Shown here piece by piece: positions 1 to 7,135 of a stretch of DNA of 16,014 bases. Source of the stretch: Lachnospiraceae bacterium (GTDB lineage Bacteria; Bacillota_A; Clostridia; Lachnospirales; Lachnospiraceae). Every line of letters begins with the position of its first letter. Position 1 is the stretch's first letter. A program made the position numbers and the translations under genes. Where the stretch lies: the NCBI GenBank assembly GCA_024689605.1, contig JAILDD010000216.1, forward strand, positions 1 to 16,014, given 5' to 3'. The notes beneath the pieces are model-generated. The model ran no database searches. It was given only the letters and a program-made list of their open reading frames with translations, and was not told where the DNA came from.

Positions 1-102
1 GATCTGTGAGCCTGTCAGCTCACGGGGAGCATTCTTTCCTGTCCTTGTACTTTTCTTTACTGCATCACTTTTTGCTGAAGCAATTTTAGCTCTGCCGGCC
101 AT
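1..102 (-). CDS. ilvB: Acetolactate synthase large subunit, N-terminal fragment (partial, cut by window edge)
   Basis: Only the first 34 codons are inside the window, and the reading frame is open to position 1. The peptide begins MAGRAKIASAKSDAV, continues basic and ends in RELTGSQI. LTGSQI closely resembles the start of the thiamine-diphosphate-binding domain of acetohydroxyacid synthase large subunits, which typically begin near LTGSEI or LTGAQI. The enzyme condenses pyruvate with pyruvate or 2-oxobutyrate, the first common step to valine/leucine and isoleucine. The identity is inferred from these few residues plus position directly after leuB and ilvD on the same strand. The ATG has an AGGAGG at 114-119 with a rather long 11-nt spacer. 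The first roughly 28 residues, rich in Lys/Arg/Ser/Ala, look like an extension compared with enzymes that start almost at LTGS. Another ThDP enzyme is possible but less likely. Confidence 0.6.
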   Translation of the reverse strand, partial: MAGRAKIASAKSDAVKKSTRTGKNAPRELTGSQI

Positions 103-144
103 CTGTATCTGTTCCTCCTGATAGCTTTTAATTAGTATTTTAAA

Positions 145-300
145 CTTCCCACACCGCGTAGTCTTGTCTGACAGTGATTAAGTGAGCCTTAGCAATTCTC
201 GAAAATGCGTAGATTCACCAGGAACGAGGCTGTCACACAAAAAAGTGCAACAGCTTGCTCGGCGAGCTACACCACCGTCAGGCAGGCTGTCGGTGTGAAG
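145..300 (-). ncRNA. Candidate structured RNA in the ilvD-ilvB gap (cis-regulatory leader or stand-alone RNA)
   Basis: Read on the minus strand, this segment has nested long-range complementarity. P1 pairs 291-300 with 145-156: CUUC/GAAG and ACACCG/CGGUGU with a GG bulge. P2 pairs 273-281 (CUGACGGUG) with 168-176 (CACUGUCAG), 9 pairs including one G-U. P3 pairs 267-272 (GUGUAG) with 207-212 (CUACGC), 6 pairs including one U-G. The apical hairpin pairs 245-254 (GCUGUUGCAC) with 229-238 (GUGUGACAGC), 10 pairs with two G-U and a U6 loop. It is extended below by CGAG (258-261) with CUCG (225-228) across a CAA bulge. All four wobble positions become A-C mismatches on the plus strand, so the RNA is most likely minus-strand, the same sense as ilvD and ilvB. 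No T-box core, no start-to-stop leader peptide with a ribosome site and no U-tract terminator is visible. I cannot assign an RNA family; a 6S-like or riboswitch-like role is speculation. Confidence 0.55.
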
Positions 301-305
301 ATTAT

Positions 306-1976
306 TCAGTCTTTCCCGGGAATCTTAAGTATGGCACCTGTATTTCCTGAAGTAACAAGCTCACGGTATCTTGCAAGATATCCCGTAACTTCTTTGACAA
401 CAGGCTTCCATTCAGCCTTTCTCTTTGCCATCTCTTCATCGGATATCTTCACATCAAGTTTGTTTGCAGGTATATCAATTGATATGATATCTCCTTCATG
501 AACGAATGCTATAGGTCCGCCCACTGCAGCTTCCGGTGAAACATGACCAATGGATGCACCTCTTGATGCACCGGAAAATCTTCCGTCAGTAATAAGTGCC
601 ACGGTAGATCCCAGTCCCATACCTGCTATAGCTGATGTGGGATTAAGCATTTCCCTCATTCCGGGTCCGCCCTTAGGTCCTTCATACCTGATGACAACAA
701 CATCCCCTTCTTTGATCTTGCCGCCAAGAATTGCAGCAATTGCATCCTCTTCGCAGTCAAATACTCTTGCAGGACCTTCATGAACCATCATCTCGGGAAC
801 AACCGCACTTCTCTTTACAATACCCGTATCAGGTGCAAGATTACCCTTAAGTACTGCGATACCGCCATTAGGCATAAACGGATTATCTATTGGTCTGATA
901 ACCTCAGGATCCTTGTTTACAGCATCCTTTATATTCTCACCTACAGTCTTACCGGTTACTGTAATAAGGTCTGTCTTGAGTAGTCCCTTCTTGTTCAGCT
1001 CATTCATTACCGCATACACACCGCCGGCTTCATTCAGATCCTCCATATATGTCGGGCCTGCCGGTGCAAGATGGCAGAGATTCGGAGTCCTGTCCGAAAC
1101 CTCATTTGCGATTTCCATATTGATATCAACACCAGCTTCGTGCGCGATTGCGGGAAGATGAAGCATTGTATTTGTAGAGCATCCAAGTGCCATATCAACA
1201 GCCAGAGCATTCATGAATGCATCTTCTGTCATTATGTCCCTGGGACGGATGTTCTTTTCAAGCATCTCCATTACTTTGTATCCTGCTGTTTTAGCCAGAC
1301 GGATACGTGCAGAATATACAGCAGGGATAGTTCCATTTCCGCGAAGTCCCATACCGATAGCCTCTGTCAGGCAGTTCATGGAATTTGCCGTATACATTCC
1401 TGAGCAGGAGCCACAGGTAGGACAAACCTTTTCCTCATATTCAGCCAGCTTCTCCTCAGTCATTTTTCCGGCGGATACGGTACCTACTGCCTCAAACATT
1501 GAAGAAAGGGATCTCTTTCTTCCGTCAACACGTCCCGCAAGCATAGGCCCTCCTGAAACAAATACGGTGGGGATATTCACTCTTGCTGCAGCCATTAAGA
1601 GTCCGGGAACATTCTTATCACAGTTAGGTATCATTACCAGCGCATCAAAACCATGGGCCCTTGCAAGACACTCTGTTGAATCAGCGATCAGATCACGGGT
1701 AACCAGTGAATATTTCATTCCCGTGTGTCCCATTGCAATACCGTCACATACAGCAATTGCAGGCATTACCACAGGCATTCCGCCTGCTTCCGCCACACCA
1801 AGCTTTACTGCTTCTGTAATCTTATCAATATTCATGTGACCTGGAACTATCTCGTTAAATGATGAGATTATACCGATAAGCGGCTTTTTTTTCTCCTCAT
1901 CGGTGAAACCGAGAGCGTTAAACAAACTTCTGTGAGGTGCCTGCTGCAGACCTCTGAGTACTGCATCACTGTTCAT
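306..1976 (-). CDS. ilvD: Dihydroxy-acid dehydratase
   Basis: Dehydrates 2,3-dihydroxy-3-methyl(iso)valerates to the 2-oxo acids, the third common step of valine/isoleucine synthesis, in the cytoplasm. The 557-residue product carries the IlvD/Edd family signatures. CDKNVPG at about residues 119-125 includes Cys119, an expected iron-sulfur ligand. [19 protein letters not shown] lies at about 185-203, and [10 protein letters not shown] sits near 78-87. The C-terminal half has [12 protein letters not shown] and [13 protein letters not shown], typical of the family. The length fits the shorter clostridial enzymes rather than the roughly 616-residue Escherichia coli form. A start 21 nt upstream (MRKKEAK) is open, but GGAGG lies 5 nt before the ATG at 1976, which decides the start. 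It follows leuB by 160 nt and precedes ilvB on the same strand, consistent with one branched-chain amino acid operon. Stop is TGA. Confidence 0.97.
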   Translation of the reverse strand: MNSDAVLRGLQQAPHRSLFNALGFTDEEKKKPLIGIISSFNEIVPGHMNIDKITEAVKLGVAEAGGMPVVMPAIAVCDGIAMGHTGMKYSLVTRDLIADSTECLARAHGFDALVMIPNCDKNVPGLLMAAARVNIPTVFVSGGPMLAGRVDGRKRSLSSMFEAVGTVSAGKMTEEKLAEYEEKVCPTCGSCSGMYTANSMNCLTEAIGMGLRGNGTIPAVYSARIRLAKTAGYKVMEMLEKNIRPRDIMTEDAFMNALAVDMALGCSTNTMLHLPAIAHEAGVDINMEIANEVSDRTPNLCHLAPAGPTYMEDLNEAGGVYAVMNELNKKGLLKTDLITVTGKTVGENIKDAVNKDPEVIRPIDNPFMPNGGIAVLKGNLAPDTGIVKRSAVVPEMMVHEGPARVFDCEEDAIAAILGGKIKEGDVVVIRYEGPKGGPGMREMLNPTSAIAGMGLGSTVALITDGRFSGASRGASIGHVSPEAAVGGPIAFVHEGDIISIDIPANKLDVKISDEEMAKRKAEWKPVVKEVTGYLARYRELVTSGNTGAILKIPGKD

Positions 1977-2136
1977 TTTTGCCTCCTTCTTCCGCATTTA
2001 CGCGGTATTGCAAATTTAATATCAAAAACTAACAACCAACAAAACTATCAAACAGCCCCTCGCTATTGCGTACCTGTGCATATGCGAGTCGTCATTCTGC
2101 TTTCCACAGACTACATGTGAGAAATCTAAGCAAATT
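1977..2136 (-). other. leuB-ilvD intergenic region with two hairpins
   Basis: This 160-nt gap has no credible ORF. On the minus strand CUCGC (2084-2088) can pair with GCGAG (2059-2063), and UGC can pair with GCA inside it across a symmetrical AUA/AUA internal loop. The sequence that follows is U-rich but interrupted, so it is at best a weak terminator or a processing site. Closer to ilvD, CCGC-GUAAAU-GCGG forms a short stem just upstream of the GGAGG ribosome site. I see no convincing promoter, so read-through from leuB is the simplest way to express ilvD. Confidence 0.4.
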
Positions 2137-3219
2137 TTATATACGGGCTGCGATCAGGTCGCCCATTTCCCTGCAGCCTACCTTTTTGCAGCCGTCAGAC
2201 ATAATATCCCCTGTTCTGTAGCCATCCTTTAATACCTTATCTACAGCAGCCTCTATGGCATCAGCTTCCTTGTCAAGGTCGAAACTGTACCTGAGCATCA
2301 TTGCTGCCGAAAGTATGGTTGCAATTGGATTAGCCAGATCCTTGCCGGCTATATCAGGTGCAGAACCGTGGCTGGGCTCATAAAGACCGAATTTCGTATC
2401 ATTAAGTGAAGCACTTGCAAGCATTCCTATAGACCCCGTCACCATCGAAGCCTCATCTGAAAGAATATCACCGAACATATTCTCCGTAAGGATCACATCA
2501 AACTGTGAAGGATCCTTTACAAGCTGCATTGCACAGTTATCTACCAGCATATGTTCAACTGTAACTTCCGGAAAATCCCTGGCAACTTCGTTTACCACAG
2601 CCCTCCAGAGCCTTGAAGAATCCAGTACATTAGCCTTGTCCACGCTGGTCACCTTCTTCCGTCTCTTCATAGCGATCTCGAAACCCTTTATGGCAATCCT
2701 TCTTATCTCGCCCTCTGAATATGTAAGAGTATCCGTAGCAACCTTCTGGCCGTCCTTTTCCTCAGTGTGTCTTTCACCGAAATAAAGCCCGCCGGTAAGC
2801 TCACGCATAATGAGCATATCGAAACCTTTAACGGATATTTCTTCCTTTAAAGGACATGCACCCCTGAGCTCAGGATAAAGCACTGCAGGACGAAGATTTG
2901 CAAAAAGTCCCAGACTCTTCCTTATCTTGAGCAGCCCGGCTTCAGGCCTCTTTTCAGGCGGCAGTTTATACCAGGGTGAAGTATTGGTGTCCCCGCCTAT
3001 GGAGCCCATAAGAACTGCATCCGCAGCCTTAGCCGTCTCAATCGCCTCATCAGTAAGGGGCACACCATGTACGTCAATTGACGCACCGCCCATAAGAATA
3101 TCCGTAAAATCCATCTCATGGCCGTTAATCTCTGCTACCTTATTCAGGACCTTCTTTGCTTCCGTAACTATCTCGGGGCCGATACCGTCCCCCGGAATGC
3201 ATACTATATTCAGCTTCAT
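2137..3219 (-). CDS. leuB: 3-isopropylmalate dehydrogenase
   Basis: Oxidatively decarboxylates 3-isopropylmalate to 2-oxoisocaproate with NAD+ in leucine biosynthesis. The 360-residue length is normal. Family landmarks are in order: [10 protein letters not shown] at 8-17, substrate-binding Arg100, Arg110 and Arg139 ([12 protein letters not shown]), Lys195 and Asp227 in the catalytic region, and [13 protein letters not shown] at 247-259 with metal-binding Asp251 and Asp255. [13 protein letters not shown] at 281-293 keeps the Asp of NAD-specific members at 289. The ATG is preceded by GCGAGG with a 10-nt spacer. The gene lies 60 nt downstream of yajC and upstream of ilvD. leuA and leuCD are not in the window, so the pathway is split. 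Isocitrate and tartrate dehydrogenases share the fold, but the leucine motifs and the neighbours make LeuB the clear choice. Confidence 0.96.
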   Translation of the reverse strand: MKLNIVCIPGDGIGPEIVTEAKKVLNKVAEINGHEMDFTDILMGGASIDVHGVPLTDEAIETAKAADAVLMGSIGGDTNTSPWYKLPPEKRPEAGLLKIRKSLGLFANLRPAVLYPELRGACPLKEEISVKGFDMLIMRELTGGLYFGERHTEEKDGQKVATDTLTYSEGEIRRIAIKGFEIAMKRRKKVTSVDKANVLDSSRLWRAVVNEVARDFPEVTVEHMLVDNCAMQLVKDPSQFDVILTENMFGDILSDEASMVTGSIGMLASASLNDTKFGLYEPSHGSAPDIAGKDLANPIATILSAAMMLRYSFDLDKEADAIEAAVDKVLKDGYRTGDIMSDGCKKVGCREMGDLIAARI

Positions 3220-3279
3220 AATATATTTACCTCGCTTTATTTATCGTAACTGTTAAGAACCTGTGTCCTGAATAATTAC

Positions 3280-3609
3280 TTATTTCTCAGCCTTCTCAAC
3301 CTGTGCGATTGCAGACTTTCTCATAGGAATGCGGCAGTTCTTGTTGCTTCCGAACTCAACGATCACATCTTCTTCCGTAATATCGATAAGAACACCGTAA
3401 AAACCGCTTGTGGTAACTACAACATCACCTACTTCCATCTCCTGCAGCATCTCCTGCATTTTCTTCTGTTCCTTTCTCTGGGGACGGATCATAAGAAAAT
3501 AAAAGATCGCAAGCATCGCTACTATAGAGATACCATAGGTAATTCCCACACTGCCAAAACCGCCTTCAGTACCGCCTGCTGCTTCTGTAAGTAACATATT
3601 GATATCCAT
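3280..3609 (-). CDS. yajC: Preprotein translocase subunit YajC
   Basis: Small single-pass membrane protein that associates with SecDF and the SecYEG translocon. The 109-residue product has a Gly-rich N-terminus, one transmembrane helix at about 22-41 (ITYGISIVAMLAIFYFLMI), then the family signature RPQRKEQKKMQEML. The cytoplasmic part contains GDVVVTTSGFYGVLIDITEEDVIVEF, a beta-rich YajC domain. The ATG has AGGAGG 7 nt upstream. It follows tgt on the same strand, a widely conserved tgt-yajC neighbourhood, but here a terminator and a promoter separate the two. Downstream it runs into leuB with a 60-nt gap, so the branched-chain genes may be transcribed from the yajC promoter. Confidence 0.95.
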   Translation of the reverse strand: MDINMLLTEAAGGTEGGFGSVGITYGISIVAMLAIFYFLMIRPQRKEQKKMQEMLQEMEVGDVVVTTSGFYGVLIDITEEDVIVEFGSNKNCRIPMRKSAIAQVEKAEK

Positions 3610-3637
3610 ATTTTTCCTCCTAAAAAGTGTTACTATG

Positions 3638-3659
3638 TGCCGATAAGCTCTTTTCGGCA
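3638..3659 (-). other. Hairpin in the yajC 5' untranslated region
   Basis: TGCCGA (3638-3643) and TCGGCA (3654-3659) form a 6-bp stem with a 10-nt loop. On the minus strand it lies between the predicted yajC promoter and the AGGAGG. No U-tract follows, so it is not a terminator; it could stabilise the 5' end of the message. Confidence 0.35.
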
Positions 3660-3670
3660 GCTAATTTGTA

Positions 3671-3699
3671 ATATTATCATAATTACACAATATCTTCCA
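3671..3699 (-). promoter_or_regulatory. Predicted extended -10 promoter for yajC-leuB-ilvD
   Basis: On the minus strand a -10 TAATAT (3671-3676) is preceded by TGA, making an extended -10 of the TGn type. A poor -35 TGGAAG (3694-3699) lies 17 bp upstream. The site is between the tgt terminator and the yajC ribosome site and would give a leader of about 55 nt. Confidence 0.4.
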
Positions 3700-3724
3700 C
3701 ACCTGACTTGGGAAAATTTAGGAT

Positions 3725-3777
3725 AAAAAAACTTCCCACTTACTGGACTCGACAGAACGACTAAATGTGGGAAGTTT
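3725..3777 (-). terminator. Intrinsic terminator of tgt
   Basis: A perfect 11-bp stem AAACTTCCCAC (3729-3739) with GTGGGAAGTTT (3767-3777) is followed on the minus strand by an uninterrupted run of seven T. It begins only a few nucleotides after the tgt stop codon. The 27-nt loop is unusually long for an intrinsic terminator. Confidence 0.8.
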
Positions 3778-3780
3778 CAG

Positions 3781-4914
3781 TCAGCCCTCTCCCTCCAGCG
3801 CCTCCAGCTTGTGTTTCTTATACATTGAAAACACGCCGCCTTCTATTGCGTCCCTGATCTCCTTCATCAAATGGTTGTAAAAATAAAGATTGTGCAGCAC
3901 ACACAGCCTCATTCCCAGCATTTCCTTTGCCTTAAGCAGGTGCCTGATATACGCCCTGGAAAATCGTCTGCATGCAGGACACTGGCAGCATTCTTCAATC
4001 GGTCTGTCGTCAGTCTCATATTTTGCGTTCATGAGGTTTATCTTGCCCTTATTGGTATAAAGATGTGCATGCCTGCCGTTTCTTGTAGGATAGACACAGT
4101 CAAAAAAATCCACTCCCCGGTCCACAGCTTCAAGAATATTAGCCGGGGTTCCTACCCCCATAAGATAAACAGGCTTGTTCTGGGGCAGATACGGAACTAC
4201 TTCATCCAATATATGGTACATTTCTTCGTGACTTTCTCCCACAGCCAGCCCGCCGACTGCATAGCCCGGCAGATTCATTTCCACGATACGTTTGGCATGT
4301 TCTATACGGATATCCGGAAAGATTGCTCCCTGGTTTATGCCGAAAAGCAGCTGTTCTTTATTTACTGTGTCTTCAAGGGAATTCAGCCTGTCCATTTCTA
4401 TCCGGCACCTTTCAAGCCATCTGGTAGTACGATCAACACTTGGCTGAACATATGACCTTTCCGCCAGTGCCGGCGGACACTCATCAAAGGCCATGGCAAT
4501 GGTAGAACCCAGATTCGACTGTATCTGCATACTTTCTTCCGGGCCCATGAATATCTTTCTGCCATCAATATGTGACTGAAACGTCACACCTTCTTCCTTA
4601 ATGCGCCTTAAGCCTGCCAGCGAGAATACCTGAAATCCGCCTGAATCCGTCAGTATCGGCTTATTCCAGCTCATGAACTTATGCAGCCCGCCCATCTTTT
4701 TTATGATCTCATCTCCGGGCCTTACATGGAGATGGTAAGTATTTGAAAGTTCCACCTGGGTACCGATATTTTCAAGATCTTCAGCCGACACTGCCCCTTT
4801 TATGGCCGCAACAGTACCCACATTCATGAAAACAGGTGTCTGTATGGTTCCATGAACAGTTTCCATCACTGCCCTTTTTGCCCGGCCCTCGGTTGTTATT
4901 ACCTCGTATCTCAA
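3781..4914 (-). CDS. tgt: Queuine/preQ1 tRNA-ribosyltransferase
   Basis: Exchanges guanine 34 in the anticodon of GUN tRNAs (Asp, Asn, His, Tyr) for preQ1, the committed tRNA step of queuosine synthesis. The 377-residue length is normal. Visible features are SNTYHLHVRPG at 57-67, LTDSGGFQVFSL at 88-99 with general acid Asp90, GGLAVGE at 221-227, and nucleophile Asp272 in FDCVYPTRNGRHA. The zinc site is Cys310-x-Cys312-x2-Cys315 with His341, matching family spacing. The start is TTG (4912-4914), supported by GGAGG with a 5-nt spacer and by the normal N-terminus MRYEVITTEGRAKR. No queA is next to it in the window. It is monocistronic: a terminator follows directly, and aroC is divergent upstream. 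Confidence 0.97.
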   Translation of the reverse strand: MRYEVITTEGRAKRAVMETVHGTIQTPVFMNVGTVAAIKGAVSAEDLENIGTQVELSNTYHLHVRPGDEIIKKMGGLHKFMSWNKPILTDSGGFQVFSLAGLRRIKEEGVTFQSHIDGRKIFMGPEESMQIQSNLGSTIAMAFDECPPALAERSYVQPSVDRTTRWLERCRIEMDRLNSLEDTVNKEQLLFGINQGAIFPDIRIEHAKRIVEMNLPGYAVGGLAVGESHEEMYHILDEVVPYLPQNKPVYLMGVGTPANILEAVDRGVDFFDCVYPTRNGRHAHLYTNKGKINLMNAKYETDDRPIEECCQCPACRRFSRAYIRHLLKAKEMLGMRLCVLHNLYFYNHLMKEIRDAIEGGVFSMYKKHKLEALEGEG

Positions 4915-4939
4915 TTCTGCCTCCGTATATCAAAATTTA

Positions 4940-4968
4940 TTCATGAACAGTTCCTAAAATGTTATAAT
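4940..4968 (+). promoter_or_regulatory. Predicted aroC promoter, overlapping a divergent tgt -10
   Basis: Plus strand: a perfect -10 TATAAT (4963-4968) with -35 TTCATG (4940-4945) at a 17-bp spacing, giving an aroC leader of about 90 nt. On the minus strand the same bases offer TATAAC (4961-4966) as a -10 for tgt, with only a weak -35 (TTATGA). Both promoters cannot be occupied at once if both are real. Confidence 0.5.
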
Positions 4969-5064
4969 TGCCTTGTCTGCAATTCATAATGATAATATTT
5001 AGGCAGCCAAAAGTCAAAGAATACTGATGCATCGCCGTATGAAAAGCGGCAGAAGGAGATAAAG

Positions 5065-6192
5065 ATGGCCGGATCAACTTTCGGAAAAAATTTCAGAGTG
5101 ACCACCTGGGGTGAATCCCATGGTCCCGCCCTGGGTGCAGTTATAGACGGATGTCCCGCAGGACTCCCGCTTTCTGAAGAAGACATACAGAAATACCTTG
5201 ACCGCAGAAAGCCCGGCACCTCGGCCCTTACAACTTCGCGCAGCGAAAGCGACAGGGTAGAAATACTTTCCGGTGTTTATGAAGGCATGACTACTGGCTG
5301 TCCCATCTCCCTTATGATACGAAACACTTCCCAGCATTCCAAGGACTACGGAAACCTTAAGACTACTTTCCGTCCCGGACACGCTGATCTGTGTCTTGAT
5401 GAAAAATACGGTGTAAGAGACTACCGTGGCGGTGGCAGGTCCTCAGGAAGGGAAACGGCTGCAAGGGTGGCCGCGGGTGCAATTGCAGCAAAAGCCCTGG
5501 AAACCCTTGGCATTGAAATACACGCAGTTACTGCTTCAATAGGTAATGTTTCCGTGCCCTCTGAATTACTTGAAGTGCTTAACAACGAATCCCTAAAAAC
5601 TGCATACTCGCTCCATAGCGTAATGCCGGATAGATCACTGGATGATGCCGTCACAGAACTCATAACTAAATGCCGTGAAGAAAAGGATTCCGTCGGAGGA
5701 AGCATATACTGCACAGTCACCGGCATGCCCATAGGCATAGGCGAACCGGTATTTGACAAGCTGGACGCCACCCTCTCCCATGCTATTTTTTCAATAGGCG
5801 CTGTTAAGGCTGTTGAGATTGGTGACGGGATTGCTGTTGCAAAACTGAATGGTTCCGAAAACAACGATAAGATCAGGACAGAAACAGATGGCAGTGTTTC
5901 TTTTGAAACTAACCATGCCGGCGGCATTCTCGGAGGCATGTCCTGCTCTGCCCCGATAAAAATAAGGGCTTATTTTAAGCCCACCCCTTCGATTTACAGG
6001 ACACAGGATACAATAGCAAAAAAAGAAAACGGAACATTTGAAAATACCGAACTCAACATAGAAGGCAGGCATGATCCCGTGATAGTTCCCAGGGCTGTCG
6101 TTGTTGTAGAATGCATGACCGCAATAACCATATTTGATGCCCTGCTTGAAAACATGGGTGCAAAAATGGAACATCTGAAAAAGATATATTGA
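5065..6192 (+). CDS. aroC: Chorismate synthase
   Basis: Converts 5-enolpyruvylshikimate 3-phosphate to chorismate using reduced FMN, the last step of the shikimate pathway. The 375-residue product has the family signatures GESHGPALGAVIDGCPAG at 16-33 (catalytic His19), RRKPGTS at 47-53, RPGHAD at 103-108 (His106) and DYRGGGRSSGRETAARVAAGA at about 118-138. The C-terminal part has HAGGILGGMS and GRHDPVIVPRAVVV. The length is typical of bifunctional-oxidoreductase-free bacterial enzymes. The ATG has AGAAGGAG with a 6-nt spacer. It is the only gene in its operon inside the window, divergent from tgt and convergent with the response regulator gene. No other aro gene is adjacent. Confidence 0.97.
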   Translation: MAGSTFGKNFRVTTWGESHGPALGAVIDGCPAGLPLSEEDIQKYLDRRKPGTSALTTSRSESDRVEILSGVYEGMTTGCPISLMIRNTSQHSKDYGNLKTTFRPGHADLCLDEKYGVRDYRGGGRSSGRETAARVAAGAIAAKALETLGIEIHAVTASIGNVSVPSELLEVLNNESLKTAYSLHSVMPDRSLDDAVTELITKCREEKDSVGGSIYCTVTGMPIGIGEPVFDKLDATLSHAIFSIGAVKAVEIGDGIAVAKLNGSENNDKIRTETDGSVSFETNHAGGILGGMSCSAPIKIRAYFKPTPSIYRTQDTIAKKENGTFENTELNIEGRHDPVIVPRAVVVVECMTAITIFDALLENMGAKMEHLKKIY

Positions 6193-6198
6193 TAAGAT

Positions 6199-6231
6199 AA
6201 AACAAAAACGCCGTCAGCTCTGCTGACGGCG
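6199..6231 (-). terminator. Intrinsic terminator after the response regulator gene
   Basis: A 10-bp GC-rich stem (CGCCGTCAGC at 6209-6218 with GCTGACGGCG at 6222-6231) has a 3-nt loop. On the minus strand it is followed by TTTTTGTTTT, and it lies 25 nt after the regulator stop codon. On the plus strand the hairpin is 17 nt after the aroC stop but lacks a U-tract, so it should work mainly for the minus-strand operon. Confidence 0.85.
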
Positions 6232-6255
6232 ACATTAATATACAGAACAGTGATC

Positions 6256-7050
6256 TCAATAAATCACCTGTCTCTCCAGGCCGGCGAGAGTTATCTCTGC
6301 CCAGCTGTATTCAGACATATACTCCCCGCAAAAACTGTTGAGCACCCTTACATCATTCTCAAGGAGCTGCCAGTAGTCGCAGCTCATCTTTGTGGTATCC
6401 ACAGCCATATCATTATGACCGGATATGAGAATTTCGGAACAGCCTGCTTTTTTCAAGGAAGACAGCAGCCCCTGTTTTGCCTTCCTGAGCTGCGTCTGTA
6501 CCGAAGCAATATTGTCATTTTCTTCCCAGATGACAGCTGCAGCTTCACCATTTTTTACCCTTGCCCCTCTACGGTCTACAAGATATGCCAGAAGCTCCTT
6601 GCTCCTGTTTGTCTCAAACTCAACGGGATAACCATCAAGAAAAAGCGTGAAATTTCCGAATGTCTGCGCATGTATCCTTGATTTTGCCGGAGCCTGGGAT
6701 GTACGGAGGTTTGCAAGCTCGTCCTTTACATGCTCTACCTGCACGGGCTTTAAAAGATATCCGCTGCAATGCATCTTCATGGCATCCAGTGCATATTCGT
6801 CATAACCGGTAGCAAATATGATATTTATGGACGGGCACAGGCTCTTAAGCTGCACGCCCAGATATAGTCCTGTCATTCCCCTTAAGCGGATATCCAGGAA
6901 TGCCACATCACAAGGATTATCCTTTACAAATTCTATAGCCGATTTACCATCCCGGAAAGAATGAAGCTCAGCATCAGGTGCAGCTTCCGTTATGGCATCT
7001 GTCAGTGTCTCAAGCGCAAGCTGTTCATCATCAACCGCAATAATCCGCAT
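6256..7050 (-). CDS. Response regulator: receiver plus SARP-like winged-helix output domain
   Basis: Cytoplasmic transcription factor of a two-component system. Residues 1-115 form a receiver domain: acidic pocket Asp7/Asp8, phospho-acceptor Asp53 in FLDIRLRG, Thr81 (ATGYDEYA) and Lys101 (LLKP). After a linker, residues 130-260 begin FGNFTLFLDGYPVEF and continue with SKELLAYLVDRRGARV. This resembles the winged-helix start of SARP/BTAD-type regulators, not the LytTR domain expected next to a LytS-type kinase. The ATG has GAGAGGAG with a 6-nt spacer. The adjacent kinase gene lies 115 nt upstream on the same strand and is the evident partner. The gap has its own promoter and palindromic motifs, so regulator levels may be set separately from the kinase. 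The family is clear, but the target genes are unknown. Confidence 0.9.
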   Translation of the reverse strand: MRIIAVDDEQLALETLTDAITEAAPDAELHSFRDGKSAIEFVKDNPCDVAFLDIRLRGMTGLYLGVQLKSLCPSINIIFATGYDEYALDAMKMHCSGYLLKPVQVEHVKDELANLRTSQAPAKSRIHAQTFGNFTLFLDGYPVEFETNRSKELLAYLVDRRGARVKNGEAAAVIWEENDNIASVQTQLRKAKQGLLSSLKKAGCSEILISGHNDMAVDTTKMSCDYWQLLENDVRVLNSFCGEYMSEYSWAEITLAGLERQVIY

Positions 7051-7083
7051 ATTCTGCTCCTCTCTTTGTAATTTATAATTCTT

Positions 7084-7095
7084 ATCTGATCAGAT
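7084..7095. promoter_or_regulatory. Operator-like palindrome ATCTGATCAGAT
   Basis: A perfect 12-bp palindrome lies about 12 bp downstream of the predicted -10 of the response regulator promoter, at the likely transcription start. The core TCTGATCA occurs again at 7157-7164, upstream of the -35. I did not notice this 8-mer elsewhere in the window when reading it by eye. Confidence 0.4.
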
Positions 7096-7106
7096 TCTTT
7101 TTAGTA

Positions 7107-7135
7107 ATATTATAGATATACCGGCATTTTTTCAA
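7107..7135 (-). promoter_or_regulatory. Predicted promoter for the response regulator gene
   Basis: On the minus strand -35 TTGAAA (7130-7135) is followed after 17 bp by TAATAT (7107-7112), or after 15 bp by a perfect TATAAT (7109-7114). It lies in the 115-nt gap between the kinase and regulator genes and would give a leader of about 50 nt. Confidence 0.5.

Noticed and set aside
145..161. ACACCGCG on the plus strand resembles part of a T-box core
   Set aside because: Only the ACCGCG half fits, the GGGTGG half is missing, it lies on the strand opposite to ilvB, and no plus-strand gene or terminator follows.
187..216. A 9-codon GTG reading frame with Leu and Ile codons as a possible attenuation leader peptide before ilvB
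   Set aside because: No ribosome site precedes it, branched-chain codons are few, and no terminator/antiterminator pair follows.
313..322. Perfect palindrome TTCCCGGGAA at the end of ilvD
   Set aside because: It lies in the last coding codons of a conserved gene, and no promoter or partner site is visible nearby.
1213..1839. Long plus-strand ORF of 208 codons opposite ilvD
   Set aside because: It is antisense to a strongly conserved IlvD, has no ribosome site, and has no recognisable protein pattern.
3700..3720. AATTTTCCCAAG as a possible CodY box before yajC-leuB
   Set aside because: Only about 9 of 15 positions match the CodY consensus as I recall it, which is too weak.
141..3780. The 12-mer TGTGGGAAGTTT shared between the ilvB leader and the tgt terminator region
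   Set aside because: By simple counting, several 12-mer matches are expected by chance in 16 kb on two strands. The surrounding contexts also differ.
3871..4455. Plus-strand ORF of 194 codons opposite tgt
   Set aside because: It is antisense to the complete tgt gene and its start lacks a ribosome site.
5421..5939. Minus-strand ORF of 172 codons opposite aroC
   Set aside because: It is a shadow of the conserved chorismate synthase gene, with low-complexity Ser/Pro content and no family resemblance.
6209..6231. The hairpin after aroC as a bidirectional terminator
   Set aside because: Only the minus-strand reading has a U-tract; the plus-strand reading is followed by ACATTAATATAC.
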